From: Zygnema cylindricum
Taxonomy: Eukaryota > Streptophyta > Zygnematophyceae > Zygnematales > Zygnemataceae
Length of the DNA: 15,281 bases
Assembly (NCBI GenBank): GCA_037447655.1
Contig: JBBHKE010003445.1
Location: forward strand, 135,921 to 151,201
Direction of reading: 5' to 3'
Made by a program: the position numbers and the translations under genes. Positions 1 through 8,147 of this stretch are shown here, piece by piece. Position 1 is the first letter of the stretch, and the number at the start of each line of letters is the position of its first letter. The notes under the pieces are model-generated. The model was not told the DNA's origin. It saw nothing but the letters and a program-made list of their open reading frames with translations, and made no database searches.

Positions 1-210
1 TTGGGAACAAATCGAAATTGTATTATCCCATATAAAATCATAGACACATATAAAATTTGGTTTGTCCTTTGAAGTGAATTGCTACTAAACTTCATGAACT
101 GTGTGCATTAAGCTGCCACTAGTATCACTACCATTCCTACTATATAATTAAACTACCATTCCTAAACTAAGATTAAAAAAAAAAACACAATATGTAGTTA
201 TTTAAAATCT

Positions 211-918
211 TTAAAACACGTTGCCGCTCTTCCCTCCCTTGCTGAATATGCTATCTTGTTGACTGTGAGCATCTTCAATATTTCGGAGGAACTCTCTTGC
301 CCTTGGGCAAGAAGTTTCCACAACCTCGTTGTCGAAGTGGTTGTGGTCTTTGGTGATTGTTGCTTGTAATTGTTTTGTGAGCATGTCTTCTTCCCACCGT
401 CCGTCATGTAACGACAAGCCACATTGAATCATGGCATTTCTCACATAACTCATCCCGTTTTTGTCTCTCATCGCATTAACCACTCGGATAGAGTCCCTAA
501 CTAATTTCAGAAAAAATGCCTAACCGGGTCCAACCAATTATCCGGACCGTCCACGGCTCAAAGGTTTAGCCCATTGCATGGTTTCAATTCCTTTCGCCTT
601 CCAAATGTCCCCTATGCGAATCCACACGTCCTCGATTTTAGAAATCACGAAAGAGTTGGTCGGTTGAACAAGATGCGTTGCATTAGGGGGGAAAAAGTGT
701 AAACTGGTGTTTTTTGCGTATAGACCTCGCTCCAATTCATCAAACATTTTATGGCTCCAACTCATCAGACATATTATGACCACCACAGTTGTCCAGGATT
801 ATATTTTTTTTTCGTCCTTCTCAGTCCCCTTGATAAGACCTCGCCTCTTTCAACCAGTGTGGGAACACCATTTTATCATTCCAACCCTTCGTACCAGTCC
901 GGTAACAAACACCTGAAA
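211..918 (-). pseudogene. Decayed DDE_1 (pogo/Tigger-like) transposase, C-terminal part
   Basis: This is a remnant of a DDE transposase, the enzyme that cuts and rejoins DNA for pogo/Tigger-type elements. Reading the minus strand, about 920 to 800 encodes a KGWNDK...FPHWLKEAR stretch, then ILDNCGGHNMSDELE with the second catalytic Asp (codon 793-791). After a frame change comes FFPPNATHLVQPTNSFVISKIEDVW, then FFLKLVRDSIRVVNAMRDKNGMSYVRNAM and GLSLHDGRWEE down to 211. This order (LDNCxxH, PPNxTHLxQPxDSF, RDKNGxSYxRxAM, GLSLxxGxWEE) is what I know of the family. It is broken by three in-frame stops (minus codons at 823-821, 540-538 and 522-520) and by a frameshifting 25-bp duplication at 729-778. 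The third catalytic Asp of QPxD is Asn (codon 657-655). The N-terminal DNA-binding part and the first catalytic residue were not found. The upstream limit is uncertain. No terminal repeats were identified. Confidence 0.75.
729..778. repeat. 25-bp tandem duplication inside the transposase pseudogene
   Basis: Positions 729-753 and 754-778 are two copies of a 25-base unit beginning gctccaa and ending ttatg, with 3 mismatches between them. Each copy encodes the DELE segment that follows the LDNCGGHN motif. Because 25 is not a multiple of 3, the duplication shifts the reading frame between the second and third catalytic positions. The mismatches suggest the duplication is not very recent. Confidence 0.8.
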
Positions 919-1087
919 AGTTATGTAATTGACAAAAAAAGGAAAAAACGTAACACTTTATATTGCTTGCATAAATTTACCCTAGCGGGGAAGAAAGCTA
1001 AGTGTACCATAAGTAGCTTATAATAGGAGTCATTGTTTAAGATAAGAGAAGTTAAAGAGTTAAAGAACGAAAAAATCGTAATGTTGT

Positions 1088-1186
1088 AGTGGGAGAGAGA
1101 GGGAGAAAGTATGAGAGGGAGAGGTAGAGAGATATAGATATAAAAGGTGACACAAATAGATAGATGGAGAGAGATAGAGAGACCTT
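1088..1186. repeat. Purine-rich (GA/GATA) low-complexity tract
   Basis: About 100 bases on the plus strand are almost pure A/G, with runs such as gggagagagagggagaaa and agatagatggagagagatag. This is a degenerate microsatellite. I see no gene in 919-2081, only this tract, the tandem repeats at 1523 and 1784, and AT-rich sequence with many stops. Confidence 0.6.
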
Positions 1187-1522
1187 CATAAAAGACAAAA
1201 AAACATCAAAATTAAAATTAAACCATTAGAGAAGGGAGAAAAAACACACCCGTGACGGTGTACAGTAAACCTTGTATCGGGTAATTTCTGCCACGATTTG
1301 CAAAAATTATTATCGCGTTCTTGATTCGTGCATTCACCCCTCTTGTGATTCATACCATTACAGTCATGGATTCACCTCCTCCGGCGACATCGGCGTACTT
1401 CAACACTTTATCCCTACGAAACCCTAATGTCTTCCCATTATCGGTGTTCACGATCACATGTGTTTCATCCATGTTTTCCACAAGGTTTTCGTTGAAAATT
1501 CTTTGCATATATGCGATACAAG

Positions 1523-1602
1523 GATTTTTTTGGCCTAATGAAGCTCAACCCTTAGGGTTTCATTGATTTTTTTGGCCTAATGAAGCACAGCCCTTAGGGT
1601 TT
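1523..1602. repeat. 42-bp tandem repeat, about 1.9 copies
   Basis: Unit 1 (1523-1564) and partial unit 2 (1565-1602) both run from gatttttttggcctaatgaag to cccttagggttt, with small differences (gctcaa against gcacag). No coding role is visible. Confidence 0.7.
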
Positions 1603-1783
1603 GTCCACAAACTTTTATGTACAGATTGTACAGATTTTTCCACATAACACATCAATTCTGAACCAAAAGTCCAAAAAGTCAAAAACCCTAAAGAAAGACG
1701 TTTCGGACAAAATAAAACTGGCCTCAAACGCGACAAATCGTAATCGTATCGCGTGGATAAGTAGAAAGTACAGTATTGACGCT

Positions 1784-1830
1784 ATTGTACCTTATGCCTT
1801 GTACCTTATGCCGATATTGTACCTTATGCC
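1784..1830. repeat. Short tandem repeat of ttgtaccttatgcc, 3 copies
   Basis: The 14-base word ttgtaccttatgcc occurs three times, ending at 1798, 1812 and 1830. The last two copies are separated by gata. It lies in otherwise featureless non-coding sequence. Confidence 0.7.
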
Positions 1831-2081
1831 AGCTATACAGAAACAACCTCATTCCTGCCCGCAAAAAGTTTACTCGCTTAGCTTCGAACTTGATTGAAGC
1901 CACCGCACAACCATTGGCCAACAGGTTCGGAGAGTGGTAATTTTGACCTTTTTTAATGATTTAGCAGTTTACGAGCATCTGCTTTTAGTGAACTCTGATC
2001 TGGGCCGTCAAGATTCGCCCAATCACTTAATAGGGCCTTAAAAATGACCACTTTTGAACCTCGATGGTGCTGAGCCCTCTA

Positions 2082-2280
2082 CACCGCGAATCGATATTTG
2101 ACTAAACAAATTACTAGAGTAAAGAAAAAAATAGTGTCACTCATTCAAATTTACTGCCAGGGGACATGGCAGATTATGGTCCATGTCCTTAAATAGTGTA
2201 ATTTGTTCTATTTAAGGTATCAATGTCAAAATTTTGGCCCGCCGATATAGAGTACATAAGGCTATTAACGATTGAGGGTA
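2082..2280. mobile_element. Degenerate short inverted-repeat (MITE-like) element
   Basis: The left end CACCGCGAATCGATATT and the reverse complement of the right end, TACCCTCAATCGTTAATAGCC, both resemble the termini of the element at 12141-12660 (TACCGTGAATCGCTATTAG). The flanks are TA on both sides (2080-2081 and 2281-2282), compatible with a TA target duplication. The element is 199 bp and non-coding. It contains two adjacent hairpins (2162-2188 and 2188-2216). The ends agree only partly, so it is either an old copy or a chance match. Confidence 0.4.
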
Positions 2281-3291
2281 TAGTAGACGATTTTCGTAAG
2301 TGCATAATTTGGCAGATTCAGGTCCACACAAGAAATCAATTCGGAACATTTTTTATTTGTTGTATTTTTGTGACATTGCATACAACAAGTAAATATTGAT
2401 ACTACAGTACTGTACCGTAGGGAAGTGTAATTCTATGGGGTCCATTCCCCCACTGAATTCGCAGGTCGAAAGTAGCTAAGGTAGATAGTGCCGACTCCAA
2501 GTTTATATAAACCCAAATGATTGACCCCTAAACAACCAAAACCCCATAACAACTTCACCCTTGAAATATAAGACTTTCTGTGTGCTCAGTTCCACGACAA
2601 AATGCAAAGTTAGAATATGAGTTTTGGACACATTTACCCACGCGTCTCGGCGATCCCGCAATCCTCCAGCGCATTTCCACGTGTCATCCGGAGTGGCTGC
2701 TCTAGAAAACGCCAAGGCGGCCATTCCGGAATCTCGGCTCGCACCACGGCCGTTGATTCAAATTGACTTGTTTATCTAGACCGTCGAAACAAATGTATGT
2801 TTTATTTGTTTTGTCCAGTACTTAAGGTACAACTGATTCTATGTTCTATATTCCGTTAACCTAGTTAAATGGAAATCTCTACGTGTAATTGTGTAAATAT
2901 ACATCAAACCCTATACATGTTAGCATTAGTCATAGACTTAACAGACAAAGCTAACGGCTACGGGTGATTCGACGGACAGTAGGTACTAAGATCAATTCCT
3001 GGGTCCGTCAAATTTTGTGGTAAATCTACCAAATTTACCCTTTATCTTCTCTAGAGGACCTAGGCGGCCATGGATGTATCTCCCTATGTAGCCTTTAGTG
3101 ACTACAACAACTGTGGGGGCTAAGAGAAGGGAGTTAGAGGTTGGCTGCCTTTGCCTTTTTCCTATCCTAATACAGACCTAGAAAATACACAAATCTCAAC
3201 AGGAAGGTTTGAGTACTACGAATAGTAATATTTCGTAATGCATAATTTGGTCTGGAACAAGAGATACAGATTAAGTAAGAATTACTTTAGA
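2281..3291. other. Intergenic stretch, nothing recognised
   Basis: About 1 kb of AT-rich sequence with stops in all frames and no protein-like reading frame. A 12-bp palindrome, gtttatataaac, lies at 2501-2512. I see no RNA gene, promoter or repeat end that I can support. Confidence 0.5.
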
Positions 3292-3505
3292 CAGATGTTG
3301 TTCAAATCGTGTGATTTTTTCATTTTTTTCCCATTTCTACGTAAAATTAGCGAGTGTTGAAAAAATTGCAAAACAATGCGGAGTACTTTCTGTCCGGTAA
3401 ACAAAACAGAAAATTTACGAGAAATGTACGGTATTTTAGAGGGAATGTATGGACCTTGACGAAAAGATACGTTGAACTTCTTAGTATTTTTTGTCCGGTA
3501 AACTG

Positions 3506-3510
3506 AATAC
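3506..3510. repeat. Target site duplication AATAC (left copy)
   Basis: The five bases directly outside the retrotransposon are AATAC here and AATAC again at 7455-7459. A 5-bp duplication is normal for LTR-retrotransposon integrase. The perfect match supports a single intact insertion. Confidence 0.9.
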
Positions 3511-4290
3511 TGTTGTCCATAGCCATTTCTAGCCATGGATTCACCCTCGGAAGCACCACAGACTACCCCAAAAACAGCCTACTTTGGATACACACAGAAT
3601 TCAACAGAATTAACACAATAACCTGAAACTACACTTACAGATAGTATATAGGCTATAGAATAACCTCACAAAGTTTCAGACAAAAATAATAATCAGAGTG
3701 ATCACATCATCTAGTCAAAGTTGCAGAAAAACAGTCTGCCAGAACTTTGATTAAACAGACTAACTTCACAATAAAGTAAAACACAGACCAGGCACACAAT
3801 AGACCTGCAAATCTGTGATAATATTAAAAATACAAAGAGGAACACACATGCAGAATTTCAGATAATTCTGACATCAGATCTGAGAGCAATACTCAGACAA
3901 AATTACCAAAAATGATCATAAACAGTTTTTGGTACAGAAAGTTCCTATGCCCTGAAATGACTAAGTTCTACAATATATACACTCAGGCTTACTACTAAAT
4001 GTACGGAGGCATACCAGCCGTACGTAATTTACCATCTACTTAAATTAATGTGAGTATACTTGAATAATTCAAGGTATGTCAGAAAATGTAATTCTACACT
4101 AATAATTAATGCACAAAAAGACAAAACAATGTTAAATCAAAATGTTTACACCGACGCTTCCATAAAATCCGCGTACTGAGTATCAACTTGATTATTCACT
4201 CGTGGACGAAACCACGTATTGAACCGACATCACATACGTACGGTTCACTTGATACCACGTCATCAAAATTGCGATTCCTTGAAAAATATC

Positions 4291-4307
4291 GGCGGACGCC
4301 GTCCGCC
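4291..4307. other. GC-rich hairpin in LTR (first)
   Basis: GGCGGAC-gcc-GTCCGCC is a perfect 7-bp stem with a 3-base loop. It is repeated in the other LTR at 7050-7066. It stands out because the LTR is otherwise AT-rich. In the retrotransposon's own orientation it lies in the first part of the LTR, probably U3. Confidence 0.7.
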
Positions 4308-4480
4308 CTCCAAATGTACCATGACCCACTTGCCGAAATTAAACCGTACCTTCAAAATCTTTTCCGTACTGAACATGCGTCTTTTGCATTAAATGAGCGT
4401 GTCGCAAATGAAGTACACCTGTCTAAATAAGACGCTCCGTACCGGCGGCGTACATATTCAACATTTCGTACATTTCACAA

Positions 4481-4499
4481 CGGATCGCTTCGCGATCCG
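4481..4499. other. Hairpin in LTR (second)
   Basis: CGGATCGC-ttc-GCGATCCG is a perfect 8-bp stem with a 3-base loop. It recurs at 7240-7258 in the 5' LTR. Function is unknown. It could be a U3 protein-binding palindrome or an RNA structure. Confidence 0.7.
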
Positions 4500-4695
4500 C
4501 CGTCCATTTGCAAACGTATTCCGAGCCACTCAATTACTATTTCGTTCGTCCCAGAACAATATATCTGTATGTTCACTCCCCCAATCCGCGAATCCATTCG
4601 AACTTCCACAGTAAATTCATTTAACAAATTACGCACGAAACGTCGCGTGCGCACAAAGTGTGTAGTACGCACGAAACTAAGTTTTCAAAACAACA

Positions 4696-4702
4696 CTCCC
4701 CC
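4696..4702 (-). other. Polypurine tract (plus-strand DNA primer)
   Basis: On the minus strand GGGGGAG lies directly before the TGTTG start of the 3' LTR, the position expected for the RNase-H-resistant purine primer. It is short, because a C precedes the G run. Confidence 0.75.
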
Positions 4703-4773
4703 GAAAATTTAGTTTCGTGCACCCATAGTAAAATATACCGCGTTTGAAATGTAACTGTACATTTCGTTCAAAT

Positions 4774-4836
4774 GTCACCACTGCTTCCGCTGACGTCACC
4801 ACTGTTTCCGCTGACGTCACCACTGCTCCCACTGCC
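4774..4836. repeat. Three 21-bp tandem units carrying TGACGTCA palindromes
   Basis: The units are 4774-4794, 4795-4815 and 4816-4836 (gtcaccactgyttccgctgac, the third degenerate). Perfect CRE/bZIP-type palindromes TGACGTCA occur at 4791-4798 and 4812-4819, exactly 21 bp apart, or about two helical turns. They lie between the end of gag and the polypurine tract. Translated on the minus strand the unit would read as a 7-residue repeat (VVTSAE-like), but that frame is only 84 codons and runs into the LTR, so I do not call a protein. Confidence 0.7.
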
Positions 4837-5011
4837 TGCTGCCATGTCTTCCAAAATCCTTCCTTCTTAAACACACCATTGCTTCCACTACCTCTTTCTT
4901 GGTCTTCAAAAGTAAAAACTTTCCTTCTCACACAATTTCAAAATTCAAAGTTTTAAATTGGAAATTCCTCAAAAAGATTACTTAATGTAAAAGATAGTCA
5001 CTTCTCTAAAA

Positions 5012-6295
5012 TTATTTTTCACGATGCTTTCTTTTGACCATTTTCTGCACATGTTTTCTTCTACGGCTTATCCTTTGACTTCTACTTCTTTTCTTTGCTT
5101 TCTTAATAAATTTTGGTATTTTCTCAATTTTTGAACATTTGTTTTCTTTTCCAATATTATAATCTTCCTCTCCTACTTCAATTTTCTGAGCACTTTTTCT
5201 CTCTCTCTCTTTAGGTACAGTAATCTCCTCATGCAAATTATTTTCAGTTTCCACTTCCAATTGACCGTCACTCTCTCCAGCTATCCTCACTACATTAACC
5301 TCTTCTTCCTGTAAATCTTTTTCACTCACCAATCTGTCGTCGGAAAAATTGACAGAAACCAGATCATTGTCTGTCACCTCTTCCTCTTTCTCCACTCCAT
5401 TTTCAGTGACACCAAATTTTTCTCTTCCTTCCTCATTTTCCATATTTAGAAAAACAACAGTCGGCAAGTATACAAATTTATCGACTGGAAGTGTATCCTT
5501 TCGTGTGGGGGGTCGAACTCGATCGTCATCCCATCCGTTTCTGAAATTTCCTGTGACACATGCACTTTTATATAATGGACATACTCTAAAAGTATGTCCT
5601 AAATCATTACAGTAAAAGCAATTTTCTGATTTGCAACTTTTTCTATTTTTCTGAAACTGTGATCTAACACCTTCAAAATCCCCCCTATCCTTTAAAGCCT
5701 TTTTATCATCTACTACATCCAAAACAAATCTGATTGCTAATGGTAAGTTCCAATCCTTTTTATCAACTTGGTTTAATCTATCAAACGCACACCTATATTC
5801 CTTAGGTAATCCTTTCATTAAAATGAGAGCCTTTTGAACATTCGTAAAATTTCCTCCTGCAATATCATTTTCTGCAAACAATCTTTGCAAACTAAGGCAA
5901 TATTTCAACACACTACCTCCAACATACTTATACTCAAATATTTTTGTAGCACTAATCATCCAGTGATACACAGAAGTCTTTTGATAAATACGTTGCAACC
6001 ACTTCCACAATTCAGCTGCACTCTTCACATCAAGGTAACTCATTACAATTTCCTCAGTCATAGATAGCTTGATGATCCTCAAGCACTCCAGGTTTTTCTC
6101 CTCCCATTCAGCCGATGTTTCGACACATGTCCCATCCACCACATCCATAAGCTCCCTCAACTTGAAGTAGCTCTCCATAATACTCCTCCAACAATAATAT
6201 TCAGTTCCATCAAATATGGGTAAATACGATTCATCCAGTATGGGTAGCCATGGGCGTGGGCCCATAACCTGTTGTCCATAGCCATTTCTAGCCAT
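5012..6295 (-). CDS. gag: Gag polyprotein, Ty1/copia type
   Basis: This capsid/nucleocapsid protein of the retrotransposon is 427 residues and uninterrupted. Residues about 15-55 carry LPIFDGTEYYCWRSIMESYF...LMDVVDGT, the DUF4219-like start of copia Gag. Residues about 60-200 match the UBN2/Retrotran_gag_2 pattern (AAELWKWLQRIY, LKYCLSLQRLF, ALILMKGLPKEY). A CCHC zinc knuckle lies at C226-X2-C229-X4-H234-X4-C239 and would bind RNA. Residues about 285-380 are strongly acidic, and 391-427 are very basic (KKAKKRSRSQRISRRRK), possibly a nuclear-localisation or extra RNA-binding tail. The first nine codons lie in the 5' LTR and translation runs through the primer site. I chose the ATG at 6295 because no ATG occurs between a TATA-like box at 6404-6409 and it. 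Met11, inside the primer site, is an alternative. A stop ends the frame after Gag and no pol follows. Plain copia elements normally fuse Gag to Pol. Confidence 0.92.
   Translation of the reverse strand: MARNGYGQQVMGPRPWLPILDESYLPIFDGTEYYCWRSIMESYFKLRELMDVVDGTCVETSAEWEEKNLECLRIIKLSMTEEIVMSYLDVKSAAELWKWLQRIYQKTSVYHWMISATKIFEYKYVGGSVLKYCLSLQRLFAENDIAGGNFTNVQKALILMKGLPKEYRCAFDRLNQVDKKDWNLPLAIRFVLDVVDDKKALKDRGDFEGVRSQFQKNRKSCKSENCFYCNDLGHTFRVCPLYKSACVTGNFRNGWDDDRVRPPTRKDTLPVDKFVYLPTVVFLNMENEEGREKFGVTENGVEKEEEVTDNDLVSVNFSDDRLVSEKDLQEEEVNVVRIAGESDGQLEVETENNLHEEITVPKERERKSAQKIEVGEEDYNIGKENKCSKIEKIPKFIKKAKKRSRSQRISRRRKHVQKMVKRKHREK
6257..6269 (-). other. Primer binding site for an initiator-tRNA-Met internal (half-tRNA) primer
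   Basis: The minus strand reads GGTTATGGGCCCA directly after the LTR end, with no spacer. It is the exact complement of TGGGCCCATAACC, the conserved anticodon stem-loop of eukaryotic initiator tRNA-Met. It is not the complement of a tRNA 3' end. Drosophila copia is known to use a 5' half of this tRNA in the same way. The site contains ATG (6265-6263), in frame with gag. Confidence 0.85.
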
Positions 6296-7454
6296 GGATT
6301 CACCCTCGGAAGCACCACAGACTACCCCAAAAACAGCCTACTTTGGATACACACAGAATTCAACAGAATTAACACAATAACCTGAAACTACACTTACAGA
6401 TAGTATATAGGCTATAGAATAACCTCACAAAGTTTCAGACAAAAATAATAATCAGAGTGATCACATCATCTAGTCAAAGTTGCAGAAAAACAGTCTGCCA
6501 GAACTTTGATTAAACAGACTAACTTCACAATAAAGTAAAACACAGACCAGGCACACAATAGACCTGCAAATCTGTGATAATATTAAAAATACAAATAGGA
6601 ACACACATGCAGAATTTCAGATAATTCTGACATCAGATCTGAGAGCAATACTCAGACAAAATTACCAAAAATGATCATAAACAGTTTTTGGTACAGAAAG
6701 TTCCTATGCCCTGAAATGACTAAGTTCTACAATATATACACTCAGGCTTACTACTAAATGTACGGAGGCATACCAGCCGTACGTAATTTACCATCTACTT
6801 AAATTAATGTGAGTATACTTGAATAATTCAAGGTATGTCAGAAAATGTAATTCTACACTAATAATTAATGCACAAAAAGACAAAACAATGTTAAATCAAA
6901 ATGTTTACACCGACGCTTCCATAAAATCCGCGTACTGAGTATCAACTTGATTATTCACTCGTGGACGAAACCACGTATTGAACCGACATCACATACGTAC
7001 GGTTCACTTGATACCACGTCATCAAAATTGCGATTCCTTGAAAAATATCGGCGGACGCCGTCCGCCCTCCAAATGTACCATGACCCACTTGCCGAAATTA
7101 AACCGTACCTTCAAAATCTTTTCCGTACTGAACATGCGTCTTTTGCATTAAATGAGCGTGTCGCAAATGAAGTACACCTGTCTAAATAAGACGCTCCGTA
7201 CCGGCGGCGTACATATTCAACATTTCGTACATTTCACAACGGATCGCTTCGCGATCCGCCGTCCATTTGCAAACGTATTCCGAGCCACTCAATTACTATT
7301 TCGTTCGTCCCAGAACAATATATCTGTATGTTCACTCCCCCAATCCGCGAATCCATTCGAACCTCCACAGTAAATTCATTTAACAAATTACGCACGAAAC
7401 GTCGCGTGCGCACAAAGTGTGTAGTACGCACGAAACTAAGTTTTCAAAACAACA
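6270..7454 (-). repeat. 5' LTR
   Basis: The copy is 1,185 bp, 99.8 percent identical to the 3' LTR (substitutions at 6596 and 7363), with ends TGTTG/CAACA. It should hold the promoter for the minus-strand transcript, and it supplies the first nine codons of gag. It repeats both hairpins of the other LTR (7050-7066 and 7240-7258). Confidence 0.93.
6404..6409 (-). promoter_or_regulatory. Candidate TATA box of the retrotransposon
   Basis: TATATA within CTATATACTATC on the minus strand lies about 110 bases before the gag ATG. A start 25-30 bases downstream would give a leader of about 80 bases with no earlier ATG. The same sequence in the 3' LTR is at 3645-3650. Position and motif are the only support. 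Confidence 0.35.
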
Positions 7455-7459
7455 AATAC
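7455..7459. repeat. Target site duplication AATAC (right copy)
   Basis: A perfect repeat of 3506-3510, directly after the 5' LTR end at 7454. Confidence 0.9.
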
Positions 7460-7725
7460 AACTTTTACGAAAAATGTACGGAACTATACGAAAATGTTCA
7501 AAATTTTACGAAAATGTACGAACTTTTACGAAAATAGATGTTGCAGTGTTGTGCCATGTGCGTGGTAATTTTAAATTTTGTACGATCGTACAAATTTTTT
7601 TTCTTACATGTACGAAATAGTAGGGATACAAAATCACTAACGATTTTAACGATTTTTTCAAATGGTTCAATGCATTACTTACGCATAATTCGCCACAATT
7701 GAAATAGTTGTACTAAACCTTCTTT

Positions 7726-8147
7726 CGGAGGTCAGCAAAAATGGCACTCTACAAGCAAAAATGTGTTTTTTTATGGCACAAAAATATGATTTTTCGAATA
7801 AAACGTGATTGTTGACGTAAACAATCCGAAGACTATTCGTTCGATGAAGAATCATCGATTGCCAAATAAATACTGCAATATAGAACTATAGTTCAAAGTT
7901 TTATAGCACAATGCCTTAAAGTTTGAGCCGTTTGATTTAGTTCGAACTATTTTCGAACACTACAAGTTTTTCGGACAATCATTACTGTACCAGAGTGAAA
8001 CAATACTGAGCGCATCGGTGGATGACCATGTCCAATCCTGACGCTCTTCCATGTAACCTCCTATCTTATTCTAACATAATCAATCAAAAAAGTTCACATT
8101 TATTCACCGTCAACCATGCTTAGTTTTATAATTCGTCCATGTTGTAG
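7726..8147. other. Intergenic stretch, nothing recognised
   Basis: About 420 bases of AT-rich sequence with no protein-like frame. A 12-bp palindrome, gaactatagttc, lies near 7882. No other feature can be supported. Confidence 0.5.

Larger units (their letters stand above)
3511..4695 (-). repeat. 3' LTR
   Basis: The copy is 1,185 bp, offset from the other LTR by exactly 2,759 bases, with no indels and two substitutions. It has TG...CA ends with a 5-bp inverted repeat (TGTTG/CAACA). Short open frames within it (for example 4188-4430 and 4393-4614 on the plus strand) recur in the other LTR and look like no known protein. The same start that opens gag in the 5' LTR lies here at 3536-3534 and reads out into the flanking hAT-like sequence. 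Confidence 0.93.
3511..7454 (-). mobile_element. Complete gag-only (non-autonomous) Ty1/copia-type LTR retrotransposon
   Basis: The element is 3,944 bp and transcribed on the minus strand. Two LTRs of 1,185 bp begin TGTTG and end CAACA. The 5-bp AATAC target duplication is perfect. A primer binding site abuts the 5' LTR (6257-6269), and a polypurine tract abuts the 3' LTR (4696-4702). The 1,574-bp interior encodes one intact Gag and about 320 bp of non-coding sequence. No protease, integrase, reverse transcriptase or RNase H is present, and there is no space for them. This structure matches the class of Gag-bearing non-autonomous elements called TR-GAG in plants. Pol would have to come in trans. 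The LTRs differ at only two positions (3837/6596 and 4604/7363), so the insertion is young. It sits inside an older hAT-like element. Confidence 0.92.
3292..7725. mobile_element. hAT-like non-coding element interrupted by the LTR retrotransposon
   Basis: The left end (3292, CAGATGTTGTTCAAATCG, followed by a T-rich run) matches the reverse complement of the right end of the element at 12814-13584. The right part, 7600 to about 7725, with ACGATTTTAACGATTTTTTC, GGTTCAATGC and CATAATTCG, matches the reverse complement of that element's left end. The two copies are therefore relatives in opposite orientation. Without the retrotransposon this copy would be roughly 485 bp. Its right boundary is blurred (the terminal repeat is decayed, and the 8 bases ACTTTAGA to its left were not found on the right), so 7725 is approximate. 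Confidence 0.55.

Noticed and set aside
4188-4672. Open frames in the LTR (repeated at 6947-7431)
   Set aside because: They recur only because the LTR is duplicated. They resemble no known protein and overlap on both strands.
4677-4931. 84-codon minus frame downstream of gag as a second gene or a pol remnant
   Set aside because: It has no protease, integrase or RT motif. Its repeats come from the 21-bp array and its end lies in the LTR.
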